A program made the translations under genes and the position numbers. 64,000 nucleotides of DNA, from contig JBHPCZ010000002.1 of the NCBI GenBank assembly GCA_042573625.1, forward strand, positions 1 through 64,000. Reading direction: 5' to 3'. Within the stretch, counting starts at the first letter, position 1. Each line of letters begins with the position of its first letter. Origin of the DNA: JBHPCZ01 sp042573625. GTDB lineage: Bacteria > Desulfobacterota > Desulfobacteria > Desulfobacterales > UBA11574. The notes under the pieces are model-generated. The model did not search any database. It was not told the origin of the DNA and worked only from the letters and a program-made list of their open reading frames with translations. Of this stretch, positions 52,306-62,121 are shown in pieces.

Positions 52306-53301
52306 CTATATCAAGAGATGCCGGATCTCCCTTGGCGGCGTTCCGATCACCTTAACAACCGCCTGATCTTGAGGCGTAATAATCGTCACATCGATCTCTT
52401 TATTATCCGGCGCCTTGCTGTAGCCGACACAAATCGAGGCAGCCCGGGCCAAGCTGTCTTTCCCGCCGCCATTTGGCACCAGAACGGTCGGCCCCGGAAA
52501 ACCACTGACTTTGATCAGGGTGTCCTGCTCTGGAATATAATACTTTTTTACATTTTCATTGTCCTTTTGCGTGCGGCCGACGACAATTTTTGTTTTTTGA
52601 TCCAAACGAAGATGGCGGCCATGGCTCAAAAGATAAAGTTCTTCTACGGAATAATCGTTCTGGTGTTTAAAAAGATCTTTCAGGCGGTCGGAATACCCCT
52701 TGTCCGTCAGCAGACAGCCGCCGGCAGGGGAAGGATAGTCGGAAATACCGAATTCTTCGGCCAGTTCAATCTGGGGCTTTCGGGATCTTCCTGAAATATC
52801 GAGGAGCATTTCCCTGTCCACCAGACCCTCTTGCTCCGGAAGGGTAACCGGGAGTCTTTGGGCGCTCAAAGGGCGCACAATGAGGCCGTCAAACCCGGAT
52901 GCTTTTTCCACATATCGAAGCGACGGTTTGGTCTGGGACATCGGACGCTGGCCCACCACTTCTCCGCTGAAGAGAAAATCAAACCCCTTCTCTTTCATTC
53001 TCTCACCGGCCAGCCTGAACATCAAGGCATGACAATCCAGGCACGGGTTCATATGCTTTCCATATCCGCAAGGGGGATTTTTCAGCATCTCGAGATAAAC
53101 CGTTGTTATATCCCGAACAGTGATCGGTATCCCGGTCGAGCGCGCGGCTTGCCGGGCTTTAGTCGATGAAAAAAACGGCGTTTCAAAGGTTATCCACGCC
53201 ACTTCTATGCCCTGTCGTTTCAGAACCAGGGCAGACAAAATGCTGTCGAGACCGCCGGAACAAAGACCCAAGCCTCGAACTTTTCCTCGATGCGAATTCA
53301 T
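52306..53301 (-). CDS. PP-loop thiouridylase-like protein fused to NFACT-R-type domain
   Basis: A 331-residue protein, probably acting in tRNA sulfur modification. Residues about 9-180 form an N-type ATP-pyrophosphatase with the PP-loop C-S-G-G-L-D-S, the cysteine segment N-P-C-L-D-C-H and a later P-A-G-G-C-L-L-T, as in MnmA/ThiI-like enzymes. From about residue 225, V-G-R-T-Q-K-D-N-E-N and G-F-P-G-P-T-V-L-V-P-N-G resemble the RNA-binding NFACT-R (DUF814) domain, for which fusions to ThiI-like domains are known. The exact modified base is not determined. It is a single gene. Confidence 0.8.
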   Translation of the reverse strand: MNSHRGKVRGLGLCSGGLDSILSALVLKRQGIEVAWITFETPFFSSTKARQAARSTGIPITVRDITTVYLEMLKNPPCGYGKHMNPCLDCHALMFRLAGERMKEKGFDFLFSGEVVGQRPMSQTKPSLRYVEKASGFDGLIVRPLSAQRLPVTLPEQEGLVDREMLLDISGRSRKPQIELAEEFGISDYPSPAGGCLLTDKGYSDRLKDLFKHQNDYSVEELYLLSHGRHLRLDQKTKIVVGRTQKDNENVKKYYIPEQDTLIKVSGFPGPTVLVPNGGGKDSLARAASICVGYSKAPDNKEIDVTIITPQDQAVVKVIGTPPREIRHLLI

Positions 53302-53419
53302 GATATACGAGTAATTCCTAACTTATATTTTTTTAGACAGGATTCACCTGATTAGCTGGATTAAAATATCCTGAACATCCTGTTGATCGTGTCAAAAATG
53401 TGCTCAAAGGATTTAAATC

Positions 53420-54061
53420 ATGGTGAAGCGTAAATCACGTACAGATAAGATTCTTAAAATTCTAAGGACAACCTACCCGAATGTCAAGACGCAGCTGAGG
53501 CACAAAAACCCCTTTCAACTCCTCGTGGCGACCATACTCTCGGCCCAGTGCACCGACCGGCAGGTAAACGCCGTAACACCGGGGCTATTTAAAAAGTTGA
53601 AAACCCCCGATGATTTTGCCGGCGCATCCATTGAGACAATTGAAACACTCATCCACTCAACCGGTTTCTATCGAAACAAGGCTAAAAATATTCAAAACTG
53701 TTCGAAAACCCTTCTTGAAAAATTCAACGGTAAGGTTCCTGATAAATTGGAGGAACTCATACAGCTTCCAGGCGTGGGGCGTAAAACCGCCAATGTTGTC
53801 CTGGGCGCGGCTTTCGGCGTTCCGGGGATTGTTGTGGATACCCATGTGGCGCGGATTTCGAAAAGGCTGGGGCTAACAAAACAAAAAGATCCGGTTAAGA
53901 TTGAATTCGATCTTATGGAAATAATACCCGAAGCATCGTGGAATGCCTTTTCCCTGCAACTTATTTATTTTGGAAGGGCCATTTGCAAGGCAAGAAAACC
54001 CGATTGTCCGGTTTGTCCCCTCTACGATCTATGCGACTATCCGGCCAAAGTTTCTACTTAG
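53420..54061 (+). CDS. nth: Endonuclease III
   Basis: A base-excision repair glycosylase/AP lyase for oxidised pyrimidines. The 213-residue protein has the helix-hairpin-helix L-P-G-V-G-R-K-T-A-N-V-V with its catalytic Lys, and the catalytic Asp in V-V-D-T-H-V. The C-terminal [4Fe-4S] ligands C-x6-C-x2-C-x5-C are within C-K-A-R-K-P-D-C-P-V-C. Length is typical. It is divergent from the PP-loop gene. Confidence 0.96.
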   Translation: MVKRKSRTDKILKILRTTYPNVKTQLRHKNPFQLLVATILSAQCTDRQVNAVTPGLFKKLKTPDDFAGASIETIETLIHSTGFYRNKAKNIQNCSKTLLEKFNGKVPDKLEELIQLPGVGRKTANVVLGAAFGVPGIVVDTHVARISKRLGLTKQKDPVKIEFDLMEIIPEASWNAFSLQLIYFGRAICKARKPDCPVCPLYDLCDYPAKVST

Positions 54062-54788
54062 TACTATAATTCGTAAATTTGGGGGCGTATTATAATGAAC
54101 TTTACCGCCCGCTTCGCTCGAGACAAAGAGAGCGCAGAATTAGATGTTTTTTTCCTTTTCTGTTGCCCCCTGTTAAATGGCTTTCAGGCTATCGTTTGGT
54201 GATAAGGTATGGAGGTATCTCAAAAAATTCAGACCATTGACAAGTTGTTTCTATTGCAGAGTACCAGATATCACCACCTCAACAAATAATTCCAGAACAA
54301 TAAATAAGAGATTTCTCGGTTCTTATATGAGCCTAAATTCCGCCGCTCAGTTTATACTACACCCTAATAGCCGGATATGCCCAGTTATACATCCTTACAA
54401 TTTTGATAGCATTTTCACCTTTGATATTGTCTGCTGTTAGGTGCACCGCATATTCTTGAAGAATTTAAAGCAGCATATGTGCGTGTTTCCATCAGATGTC
54501 CTTCAATACTTTTATCTCCCCTTTTGTACTGTGAAATCTCTCAAAACATTGCCATATTATTTTTATCTTCTGGACCAATAAAAACTTTTTTCAGATCTTT
54601 TGGAATCTACATAAAGTGATACTTGCAATACCATTTTGAATAACTTAAACTTTGAAAAAATTACATCAAAATCCTCTCCTCGTAAAGGCTGGGCGGTTTA
54701 TATTTAGGGGGTTTTAATATGTCCACGAATAATTTATTCTGAAATCCAAAGATTTCTATACTCTTATCGACTATACGTATCGACCCAA
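54062..54788. other. AT-rich interval without supported gene
   Basis: About 730 bp before glnE. It is AT-rich and carries scattered stop codons in all frames. On the minus strand a short open stretch around 54350-54470 reads E-Y-A-V-H-L-T-A-D-N-I-K-G-E-N-A-I-K and M-Y-N-W-A-Y-P, which looks protein-like but is cut by stops and could be a decayed gene. An 87-codon plus-strand frame at 54177 is its antisense shadow. The glnE promoter should lie near the right end. Confidence 0.4.
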
Positions 54789-57680
54789 ATGAAACGAACA
54801 AACAACCCCTTGCAAGATCTTTCAGAAGAATTCAAAATTAAATGGGATGCATTCTGCCATTCAGCTTCAGATGCCGGCCTAACACCCCCCGATGATCCAG
54901 CAATCATTGCTGCTGCAAAGCGAATTTTTCCCTTTAGTGATTTTGTATCAAAAAGCTGCATCCGCGATCCTGAGATGTTTGAAGATCTGCTGCAAAGCGG
55001 AAACCTTCAAAGACGGTTCATGCCAGGTGAATACATTACAATGCTTGAATCGTTTCTTTCTGAGGCCAGAGACGATGAACAGCTTTCCTTCCTGCTACGC
55101 CGATTTCGACGCCGTGAAATGGTTCGGATTGCCTGGCGTGACCTTTCAGGCTGGTCCGATCTTTCAGAGACCATGGCCGGTCTATCAGCTCTTGCCGATG
55201 CCTGTTTGGATCGAGCTGTGTCTCTATTACATGAGTGGCATTGCTCAGAGCATGGTATCCCGACAGGACAAGACGGCTTGCCACAAAAACTGGTTGTGTT
55301 GGGAATGGGAAAGCTTGGCGGCCGGGAGTTAAACTTTTCCTCTGACATCGACCTGATTTTCGCCTATCCTGAGCCGGGTGAAACACGCGGCGGCAAAGAA
55401 TCGATGCGGAATGATGAATTTTTCATTCGCCTGTGCCGCCGACTCATAAAAGTCATCGGCGCGAACACTTCAGAGGGAATCGTTTTTCGAGTCGATATGG
55501 ACCTCCGGCCGCATGGCGAAACCGGCCCCCTGGTCATGAGTTTCGATGCCATGGAGGAATATTACCAGGAACAGGGGCGGGAGTGGGAACGATACGCGTG
55601 GGTCAAGGCAAGGGTGGTTGCGGGTGACATGCAGGCCGGCGCTCGACTCCTGGAAAGGCTTAAACCGTTTATCTATAGAAGATACCTGGATTTTGGCGCT
55701 TTTGAATCATTGCGGAACATGAAGCAGATGATCGCCCTTGAAGTGAAACGTAAAGGAATGACAAGCAACATCAAACTCGGTCCCGGGGGGATACGTGAAA
55801 TTGAATTCTTCGGCCAGGTATTTCAGCTCATCCGCGGCGGTGTATCACCTTCACTTCAGGAGTGCAGCATCTTAAAGGCGCTGAAGGTTCTGGCCCTTGA
55901 GAATTACATTCCATTGAACGTATGTGATAAACTCACAAACGCGTACGAATTTCTGCGCGAAGTAGAGCATCGACTTCAGGAATTTTCCGACCAGCAGACC
56001 CATGAACTTCCTGCGGACCCTGCTGCAAAAATGCGGCTGGCCGCATCCATGGGCTTTGAGGATCCCGAAGCGTTTGCCCATTGTCTTGAAGGGCACAGGG
56101 AACGGGTTCACCGCTATTTTAATGAATTGCTCGAGGTCAATGATGCAGCGGACACGGACGGGCAAGTTGAAGTAGTGGATATCGGCTTAAAAGCCGTGTG
56201 GAATGACCCGGTGAAAGATGATAAAAATCGATATGTGCTGGAAGGAATCGGTTTTGAAGACGCCGACGAAGCGATACGTCTTCTGAATTACCTGCGAAAC
56301 GATCCGGCAACCCGTTCACTCAGCAGAGAAGGCCGGAACCGCCTCGACAGGCTGATTCCGCGCCTGTTGAAAACCATCGGCCGGTCCGAACACCCGCGTC
56401 CTGTCCTGGGTCGGATCATCGACCTGGTAAAGACCATCCAGCAGCGTACCAATTATCTGGCCCTCCTTCTTGAGGAATCCACGGCGATTACCCACCTGGT
56501 AAAACTTGCAAATGCCAGCCCATGGATTATCTCATATCTGTCCCGACATCCCGTACTTCTGGATGAACTTCTCGATCCCCGTTCCCTTTATCTGCCTCCT
56601 GAAAAACCGGATCTCATAAAAGAACTACGCAAAAGACTCAAGGGTATAGATCTACACAACCTTGAACATCAGATTGAAGAATTGTGCATTTTTAAACAGG
56701 TGAACACCTTGCGAGTGTCTGCAGCAGATATCAGCGGCGCCCTTCCACTGATGCGGACCAGCGACCACCTTACCTATATTGCAGAGACAATCCTGGATGA
56801 AGTCCTTGACCTTTCGTGGAACCATCTGATTGAGAAACACGGAATTCCAACCTGTCAAATGAATGGAAAGAGAATCGACAGAGGGTTTGCGGTGGTTGCA
56901 TACGGGAAGCTCGGCGGTATTGAGCTCGGTTACGGGTCTGACCTCGACCTGGTTTTTCTCCATGCCGGTACCCAGCGGGAGACCCGTGGCGGAAGGACCC
57001 CCGTGGACAGTACCCAGTTTTTTGCCCGCCTCGGACAGAGAGTCGTCCACATTTTATCTGCCCACACGTCCGCCGGGGTGCTTTATGAACCGGATATGCG
57101 ATTGCGGCCCAGCGGCGGTTCCGGTCCCCTGGTCAGCCACATCCAAGGATTTGGGGAATATCAGATGAATAAAGCCTGGACCTGGGAGCATCAGGCCCTT
57201 GTCAGAGCAAGGCCGATGAGCGGTGATATTCAGGTGATGAAACGCTTTGAGCAGATCCGAAAAGCGGTGCTCGCCCGCCCTAGAAGCAAAGCCAAACTTC
57301 AAAAGGAAATTACGGAGATGCGCGAACGGATACGCAGAGAACTCTTAAGACCTGAACCGGGTGTTTTTGATCTCAAGCAGGATAGCGGTGGAATTGTTGA
57401 CATCGAATTTTTGGTTCAATATCTGGTGCTTTTAAAGTCCAATGAATTCAGTGATCTCCTGAGGTGGACCGACAATGTCCGCGTCCTCGAAACCCTGATC
57501 GAAACGGAGGTACTTGAGAAAGACGCAGCCGCTATTCTCAAAGAGGCTTATCTCGCCTATCGGGCAGCGGTTCACAGGCTAAACCTCCAGGAAAAACCCG
57601 CCACGGTGCCCGATGAACAGTTCGGCGGTCTGCGAAAAAACATCCTGGAGATCTGGAAAGCGTTTATGGAATCAGATTAG
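54789..57680 (+). CDS. glnE: Bifunctional glutamine synthetase adenylyltransferase/deadenylylase
   Basis: A 963-residue enzyme that adds AMP to, and removes it from, a tyrosine of glutamine synthetase in response to PII and glutamine. It has two homologous nucleotidyltransferase domains. The N-terminal (deadenylylase) domain has G-M-G-K-L-G-G-R-E-L-N-F-S-S-D-I-D (DxD near residue 184). The C-terminal (adenylylase) domain has A-Y-G-K-L-G-G-I-E-L-G-Y-G-S-D-L-D (near 716). Helical PII-response regions surround them. Its target GlnA, with a matching tyrosine, is 5 kb downstream, and GlnD and GlnB lie between. Confidence 0.97.
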   Translation: MKRTNNPLQDLSEEFKIKWDAFCHSASDAGLTPPDDPAIIAAAKRIFPFSDFVSKSCIRDPEMFEDLLQSGNLQRRFMPGEYITMLESFLSEARDDEQLSFLLRRFRRREMVRIAWRDLSGWSDLSETMAGLSALADACLDRAVSLLHEWHCSEHGIPTGQDGLPQKLVVLGMGKLGGRELNFSSDIDLIFAYPEPGETRGGKESMRNDEFFIRLCRRLIKVIGANTSEGIVFRVDMDLRPHGETGPLVMSFDAMEEYYQEQGREWERYAWVKARVVAGDMQAGARLLERLKPFIYRRYLDFGAFESLRNMKQMIALEVKRKGMTSNIKLGPGGIREIEFFGQVFQLIRGGVSPSLQECSILKALKVLALENYIPLNVCDKLTNAYEFLREVEHRLQEFSDQQTHELPADPAAKMRLAASMGFEDPEAFAHCLEGHRERVHRYFNELLEVNDAADTDGQVEVVDIGLKAVWNDPVKDDKNRYVLEGIGFEDADEAIRLLNYLRNDPATRSLSREGRNRLDRLIPRLLKTIGRSEHPRPVLGRIIDLVKTIQQRTNYLALLLEESTAITHLVKLANASPWIISYLSRHPVLLDELLDPRSLYLPPEKPDLIKELRKRLKGIDLHNLEHQIEELCIFKQVNTLRVSAADISGALPLMRTSDHLTYIAETILDEVLDLSWNHLIEKHGIPTCQMNGKRIDRGFAVVAYGKLGGIELGYGSDLDLVFLHAGTQRETRGGRTPVDSTQFFARLGQRVVHILSAHTSAGVLYEPDMRLRPSGGSGPLVSHIQGFGEYQMNKAWTWEHQALVRARPMSGDIQVMKRFEQIRKAVLARPRSKAKLQKEITEMRERIRRELLRPEPGVFDLKQDSGGIVDIEFLVQYLVLLKSNEFSDLLRWTDNVRVLETLIETEVLEKDAAAILKEAYLAYRAAVHRLNLQEKPATVPDEQFGGLRKNILEIWKAFMESD

Positions 57681-57817
57681 CTCGAATCTTCCGTAAGAGA
57701 ATCGGGTTCGTCGCCGGCATTCTCCATCATTCTCCACGGATTGTAAAAAATATCCGCGATGATTACCTGCACAGGAAATTATTCCCCGTACGCCACCAAC
57801 CGCACTTTTAGATTTCA

Positions 57818-57868
57818 ATGTTACATTTTTGCAATTTGCAGGGCCTAAATATTACAAAAATGCAACAT
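57818..57868. promoter_or_regulatory. Dyad upstream of sigma-54 promoter, possible activator site
   Basis: ATGTTACATTTTTGCAAT and, 15 bp later, ATTACAAAAATGCAACAT are inverted repeats with two mismatches in 18. The centre is about 128 bp before the expected start site of the glnD transcript, a usual distance for an enhancer-binding protein such as NtrC. A stem-loop terminator for glnE is the alternative, but there is no T run after the stem. Confidence 0.5.
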
Positions 57869-57943
57869 CGCTTTTCATCTTCTGTTTCCCGCTCTAAACA
57901 AAACCTGTTGAAATCATACATAATAAAGTTTAAATGACCGGCT

Positions 57944-57959
57944 TGGCACATCTGTTGCT
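57944..57959 (+). promoter_or_regulatory. Sigma-54 promoter for glnD-amt-glnB-glnA
   Basis: TGGCACATCTGTTGCT matches the consensus TGGCAC-N5-TTGCW at every position, with GG at -24 and GC at -12. Expected transcription starts near 57970, about 60 bp before the glnD ATG. Confidence 0.85.
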
Positions 57960-58030
57960 ATGTTATGGGGAATTGTTTGGGGTGAATACAAAAGTACCGG
58001 ATTCCAACGATCCAATTCTATCAGGCCGAC

Positions 58031-60688
58031 ATGACACCGAAAGAAGCGAACATAATAAACGACCAGGGACTTGTTTCCGGGAGACTGCAGAAAAGGGCAA
58101 CACAGCTCATTTCGCGTTTTTTAAAGGGCGATGAACCTGCTTTTTTGCATCGGCACACACAGATTATAGACAGCTATTTTCGTGAAAGCTTTGAAACAAG
58201 TCTGGTAGGCCCACGGATGGGCATAAGCGAGAATCCTTACGCCATCATTGCGCTGGGCGGTTACGGCCGAGGAGAGCAATGTATCCATTCAGACATCGAT
58301 CTGCTTTTTCTTTTCGGGAAAAAAATACCGGGTGAAGCTGAAGAACTCATCCGTGAAATGATTTACCCGCTATGGGATCTCGGTCTTGAGGTCGGGTATG
58401 CCACCCGTTCGATGAAAGAATGTACCCGCATGGCGGGCAAGGATTTTGAGATACTGATTCCGCTTCTGGACGCCCGTTTCGTCTGCGGCATGTCTCATTT
58501 GTATACAGACCTTTTGGCAAGGCTTCGACAGGGAATCATTCGCAAACGTTCCAAGAAAATAATTACATGGCTTCTTGACGGCAACCGGGCACGTTATGTT
58601 CATTTCGGGGACTCATCCTATCTTCTCGAACCCAACCTCAAGGAAGGCCAGGGCGGATTGAGAGATTACCACACCATGTTGTGGATCGCACGCATCGAGT
58701 TTGACCTGAAGCAGCCGCGGGACCTTGAATATCACGGCTGCCTTTCACACGACGAGTTTAAGGAGTTGGTTGAATCACTTTCATTTATCTGGAATGTCCG
58801 AAACCGCCTGCACTATTTGGCCGGCAGGAAGTGCGACCAGCTTTACTTTGAATATCAGGAAAAGCTGGCCGATACCCTGCAATTTAAAAAGCTGAACGGT
58901 CAGCAGCCGGTGGAGAGATTCCTGGGTGAGCTGCACGGTCGAATGGAATACATTAAAGAGCGTCAACAGATGTTTCTTTATGAACGCGGTTATTTGGAAA
59001 AGACAAAACCCGGACGGAAACCTTTAAAAAAGACGAATGTCAGTGGTTTGAAGGTTGAAAAAGACATGTTGGGCTTTGAGTCTCCGGAAGCGATTCTGCG
59101 CACACCAGGCCTTTTGATTGATATTTTTAATGAGCGAATTCGGCTGAAAATCCCCTTGAGCGCGGAGGCCAAACGGCTGGTCAGGGAATTTGCCTATCTG
59201 ATCGGCGAGGATTTTTCAAATTCAGTTTCCGCGGTTCAGTCGTTTGAAAAAATTTTGGCGGCAAGAACGCCAGACTTTAATGTGTTGGACGAGATGCTGA
59301 GCACCGGCCTTCTGGTGCGCCTTGTCCCTGAGATGGGCGGCATCGTCAATCGGATCCAGTATGATGAATATCATTTTTACCCGGTGGACAAGCATCTGCT
59401 TCAGACGGTTCAGACCGTAAAAACATTCGATACAGGCGAGGATACCGGTGACGACCCATTGTGCGGGAATCTTTATAAAGAACTCAAAAACAAAGCATTG
59501 CTTCTTTGGGCGACGCTTTTGCACGATATCGGGAAATCAGAGCCGGGCGGGGGGCATTCCGAAAAGGGTGCTGAAATTGTTCGGGCTGTGCTTCAGAGAA
59601 AAGGGTTTGAAATTGAAGATGTTGAAACGATTTCCTTCCTGATCGAAGAGCATTTGCTTTTGGCCAAAACCGCTACTCGAAGAGATGTTTATGATGAGGA
59701 AACCGCTATCATCTGTGCCCGAAGAATAAAAGATGTTGAGCGTCTGAAAATGCTCTACCTGCTGACGGTGGCAGACGCAATATCCACCGGTCCGAAAGCA
59801 TGGAACGAGTGGGTTTCGACCCTTTTGCGGGATCTGTTTCTTAAAGTCCTCAGCATCCTGGAAAAAGGGGAGCTGGCAACCCGTGAAGCTGTCGAAACCG
59901 TTGAGAGAAAAAGAGATGCGGTATTAAGTTCTGCACCCTCACAACCAGACAGACAGGAATTGGAAGCCCTTTTGAACGTCATGTCGCCGCGGTACCTCCT
60001 GTACACGCCGGAACACGAAATGCTGGAACATTTCGAGCTGTACAAAGATATGGGTTTCGATGAATTTGTCTGGAAAATAACCGAAACCGCTGATTCGAAC
60101 ACGCGGAAGGTCACCATCTGCGCCAAGGATCGTCCCGGACTCTTCTCCAAGATCTCAGGAGTATTCACTTTAAATGGTCTCGATATTCTCGATGCCCAAG
60201 TGTTCACTTGGCGGAATAATATTGCGCTGGATATTTTTGAAGTCAAACCGCCGCCGGATCAGATTTTTGAAACAGAGATATGGAATCGCGCGGAGAAACA
60301 TTTGAATTCCGCGTTGTCAGGCAATTTGGATCTTGAATCTGCATTGAGCGAAAAAGTGTCTGCGTATCGTTCTTCCCGGCGCCTTGCCGGGGAAAGACCG
60401 CATCGCGTGGTTGTGGATAACAGCAGTTCGAGCTTTTTTACGATCATTGAAGTTTTTACTTATGATTTTCCGGGCCTTTTATACAGCATCACAAATGCTT
60501 TGTTCAGGTGCAGACTGGACATATGGGTGGCCAAAATCGCCACCAAGGTCGACCAGGTGGTCGATGTTTTTTATGTGAGGGATTTTGACGGGCAAAAGGT
60601 GGATCTGCCGGATCAGGTGGAAGCCATCAAATCAGCCGTTGAAGCGGTACTGCTGGATGTCAATTCATCGGAAACCGGTAACAGATGA
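58031..60688 (+). CDS. glnD: Bifunctional PII uridylyltransferase/uridylyl-removing enzyme
   Basis: An 885-residue sensor of glutamine that uridylylates PII when glutamine is low. The N-terminal nucleotidyltransferase domain has G-G-Y-G-R-G-E and H-S-D-I-D (near residue 86). The central HD domain has L-H-D-I-G-K-S (near 497) for deuridylylation, and two C-terminal ACT domains start about 692 and 800 (D-R-P-G-L-F-S-K-I-S and D-F-P-G-L-L-Y-S-I-T). It is the first gene behind the sigma-54 promoter, 58 bp before amt. Confidence 0.97.
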   Translation: MTPKEANIINDQGLVSGRLQKRATQLISRFLKGDEPAFLHRHTQIIDSYFRESFETSLVGPRMGISENPYAIIALGGYGRGEQCIHSDIDLLFLFGKKIPGEAEELIREMIYPLWDLGLEVGYATRSMKECTRMAGKDFEILIPLLDARFVCGMSHLYTDLLARLRQGIIRKRSKKIITWLLDGNRARYVHFGDSSYLLEPNLKEGQGGLRDYHTMLWIARIEFDLKQPRDLEYHGCLSHDEFKELVESLSFIWNVRNRLHYLAGRKCDQLYFEYQEKLADTLQFKKLNGQQPVERFLGELHGRMEYIKERQQMFLYERGYLEKTKPGRKPLKKTNVSGLKVEKDMLGFESPEAILRTPGLLIDIFNERIRLKIPLSAEAKRLVREFAYLIGEDFSNSVSAVQSFEKILAARTPDFNVLDEMLSTGLLVRLVPEMGGIVNRIQYDEYHFYPVDKHLLQTVQTVKTFDTGEDTGDDPLCGNLYKELKNKALLLWATLLHDIGKSEPGGGHSEKGAEIVRAVLQRKGFEIEDVETISFLIEEHLLLAKTATRRDVYDEETAIICARRIKDVERLKMLYLLTVADAISTGPKAWNEWVSTLLRDLFLKVLSILEKGELATREAVETVERKRDAVLSSAPSQPDRQELEALLNVMSPRYLLYTPEHEMLEHFELYKDMGFDEFVWKITETADSNTRKVTICAKDRPGLFSKISGVFTLNGLDILDAQVFTWRNNIALDIFEVKPPPDQIFETEIWNRAEKHLNSALSGNLDLESALSEKVSAYRSSRRLAGERPHRVVVDNSSSSFFTIIEVFTYDFPGLLYSITNALFRCRLDIWVAKIATKVDQVVDVFYVRDFDGQKVDLPDQVEAIKSAVEAVLLDVNSSETGNR

Positions 60689-60746
60689 CGATTAACTTTT
60701 ATTTTTTCACCTAAGAGTAAAACAGATCAAGGAGGAATTACTTTTT

Positions 60747-62042
60747 ATGAAACGGATCAGTTTAATAACAGCCGCAATCTGTCTACTTCTCCCATTTTCA
60801 TCAGCATTTGCTGCGGATGTTTTAGATACCGGTGATACAGCCTGGATGATCGTGGCCACCGCGCTGGTCATGATGATGACGCCGGCAGGTCTGGCGCTGT
60901 TCTACGGCGGCATGTCTCGGTACAAAAATCTTCTCAACACCTATGCCATGACGTTTGTCTCTTACTGCCTGGGCAGTGTCATCTGGATGATGTGGGGCTA
61001 TACCATCGCTTTTGGTCCGGACAAGGCCGGCATCATCGGCGGTTTGGATCATCTGTTTATGAACGGAATCGGTGTCAACAGCCTGTCCGGAACCATTCCG
61101 ACATTCGTCTTCGTGCTTTTTCAAATGACCTTTGCAGGAATTACCGTTGCCTTGGTGCTCGGCTCCATCGTTGACCGGATGAAATTTTCTTCATGGATTG
61201 TTTTTGCAATTTTATGGCTGACGTTCATCTATTCGCCCCTTTGCCACTGGGTGTGGGGCGGCGGATGGATGGCGAACATGGGCGCCCTTGATTTTGCCGG
61301 CGGCACCGTCGTGCATATCAATGCCGGGGTTGCCGGTCTGGTCCTTTCGTTTTTCGTTGGTAAAAGAATCGGATACGGAAAGGAAGCCATGTTTCCGTCA
61401 AGCATCTCTTTAACTGCGCTGGGCGCCGCCTTGCTGTGGTTCGGATGGTTTGGTTTCAACGCCGGAAGCCAGCTAGCCGCGGACGGCATCGCCGCTTCGG
61501 CATTTTTGGTGACCAACACGTCGGCGGCCATGGGGGCGCTTTCGTGGATGTTTGTTGAGTGGGTGGTCAATAAGAAACCGACCGTGCTGGGAATTGCATC
61601 CGGTGTCGTTGCCGGGCTGGTGGCGATTACGCCGGCCGCCGGGTTTGTCAATTTTCCTGCTTCTCTGATTATCGGATCGGTGGCGGGGATTCTGGGTTTT
61701 TACAGTGTCGCAGTATTCAAACAGAAAATCGGGTATGACGATTCTCTGGATGCGTTTGGGGTGCACGGCATGTGCGGGATCTGGGGTGCCCTGGCAACCG
61801 GAATCCTGGCGAACCCGGCAATAAACGAAGCCGGCAAGGGATTGCTTTATGGAAATCCAAAGCAGCTCTACATCCAGGTCGTTTCAATTGTCGGCACCGC
61901 CGTATTTACCGCAATCGGAACCGTCGTGGTGGTTTATCTGACAAAGCTGATTACCGGTGGACTCAGAGTGGATGAAGAGAGTGAGATTGAAGGACTGGAC
62001 AATGCCCTGCACGGCGAAAGAGCATTTGAAATCACCGGATAA
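60747..62042 (+). CDS. amt: Ammonium transporter
   Basis: A 431-residue Amt/Rh channel protein with a signal-like N-terminus (about residues 1-22) and eleven membrane helices. The twin-histidine pore residues are seen in P-L-C-H-W-V-W-G-G-G (about residue 168) and D-A-F-G-V-H-G-M-C-G (about 337). The cytoplasmic tail includes G-L-D-N-A-L-H-G-E. AAGGAGG precedes the ATG. GlnB, encoded 79 bp downstream, is the expected gate. Confidence 0.96.
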   Translation: MKRISLITAAICLLLPFSSAFAADVLDTGDTAWMIVATALVMMMTPAGLALFYGGMSRYKNLLNTYAMTFVSYCLGSVIWMMWGYTIAFGPDKAGIIGGLDHLFMNGIGVNSLSGTIPTFVFVLFQMTFAGITVALVLGSIVDRMKFSSWIVFAILWLTFIYSPLCHWVWGGGWMANMGALDFAGGTVVHINAGVAGLVLSFFVGKRIGYGKEAMFPSSISLTALGAALLWFGWFGFNAGSQLAADGIAASAFLVTNTSAAMGALSWMFVEWVVNKKPTVLGIASGVVAGLVAITPAAGFVNFPASLIIGSVAGILGFYSVAVFKQKIGYDDSLDAFGVHGMCGIWGALATGILANPAINEAGKGLLYGNPKQLYIQVVSIVGTAVFTAIGTVVVVYLTKLITGGLRVDEESEIEGLDNALHGERAFEITG

Positions 62043-62121
62043 ACAATGCATTTCAAATTTCGAACAGCATTGCCGGGTTATATAAAATCGAGCAACGGAG
62101 TCATTACAAGGAGGAAGCTTA

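Larger units (their letters stand above)
57681..58030. other. Regulatory region upstream of glnD
   Basis: A 350-bp interval holding an 18-bp-arm dyad (57818-57868) and a sigma-54 promoter (57944-57959), both listed separately. A 66-codon frame starting at 57934 overlaps the promoter and is not supported as a gene. Confidence 0.6.

Noticed and set aside
54177..54440. 87-codon plus-strand frame before glnE
   Set aside because: No ribosome binding site or family signal; the opposite strand looks more protein-like and is itself interrupted.
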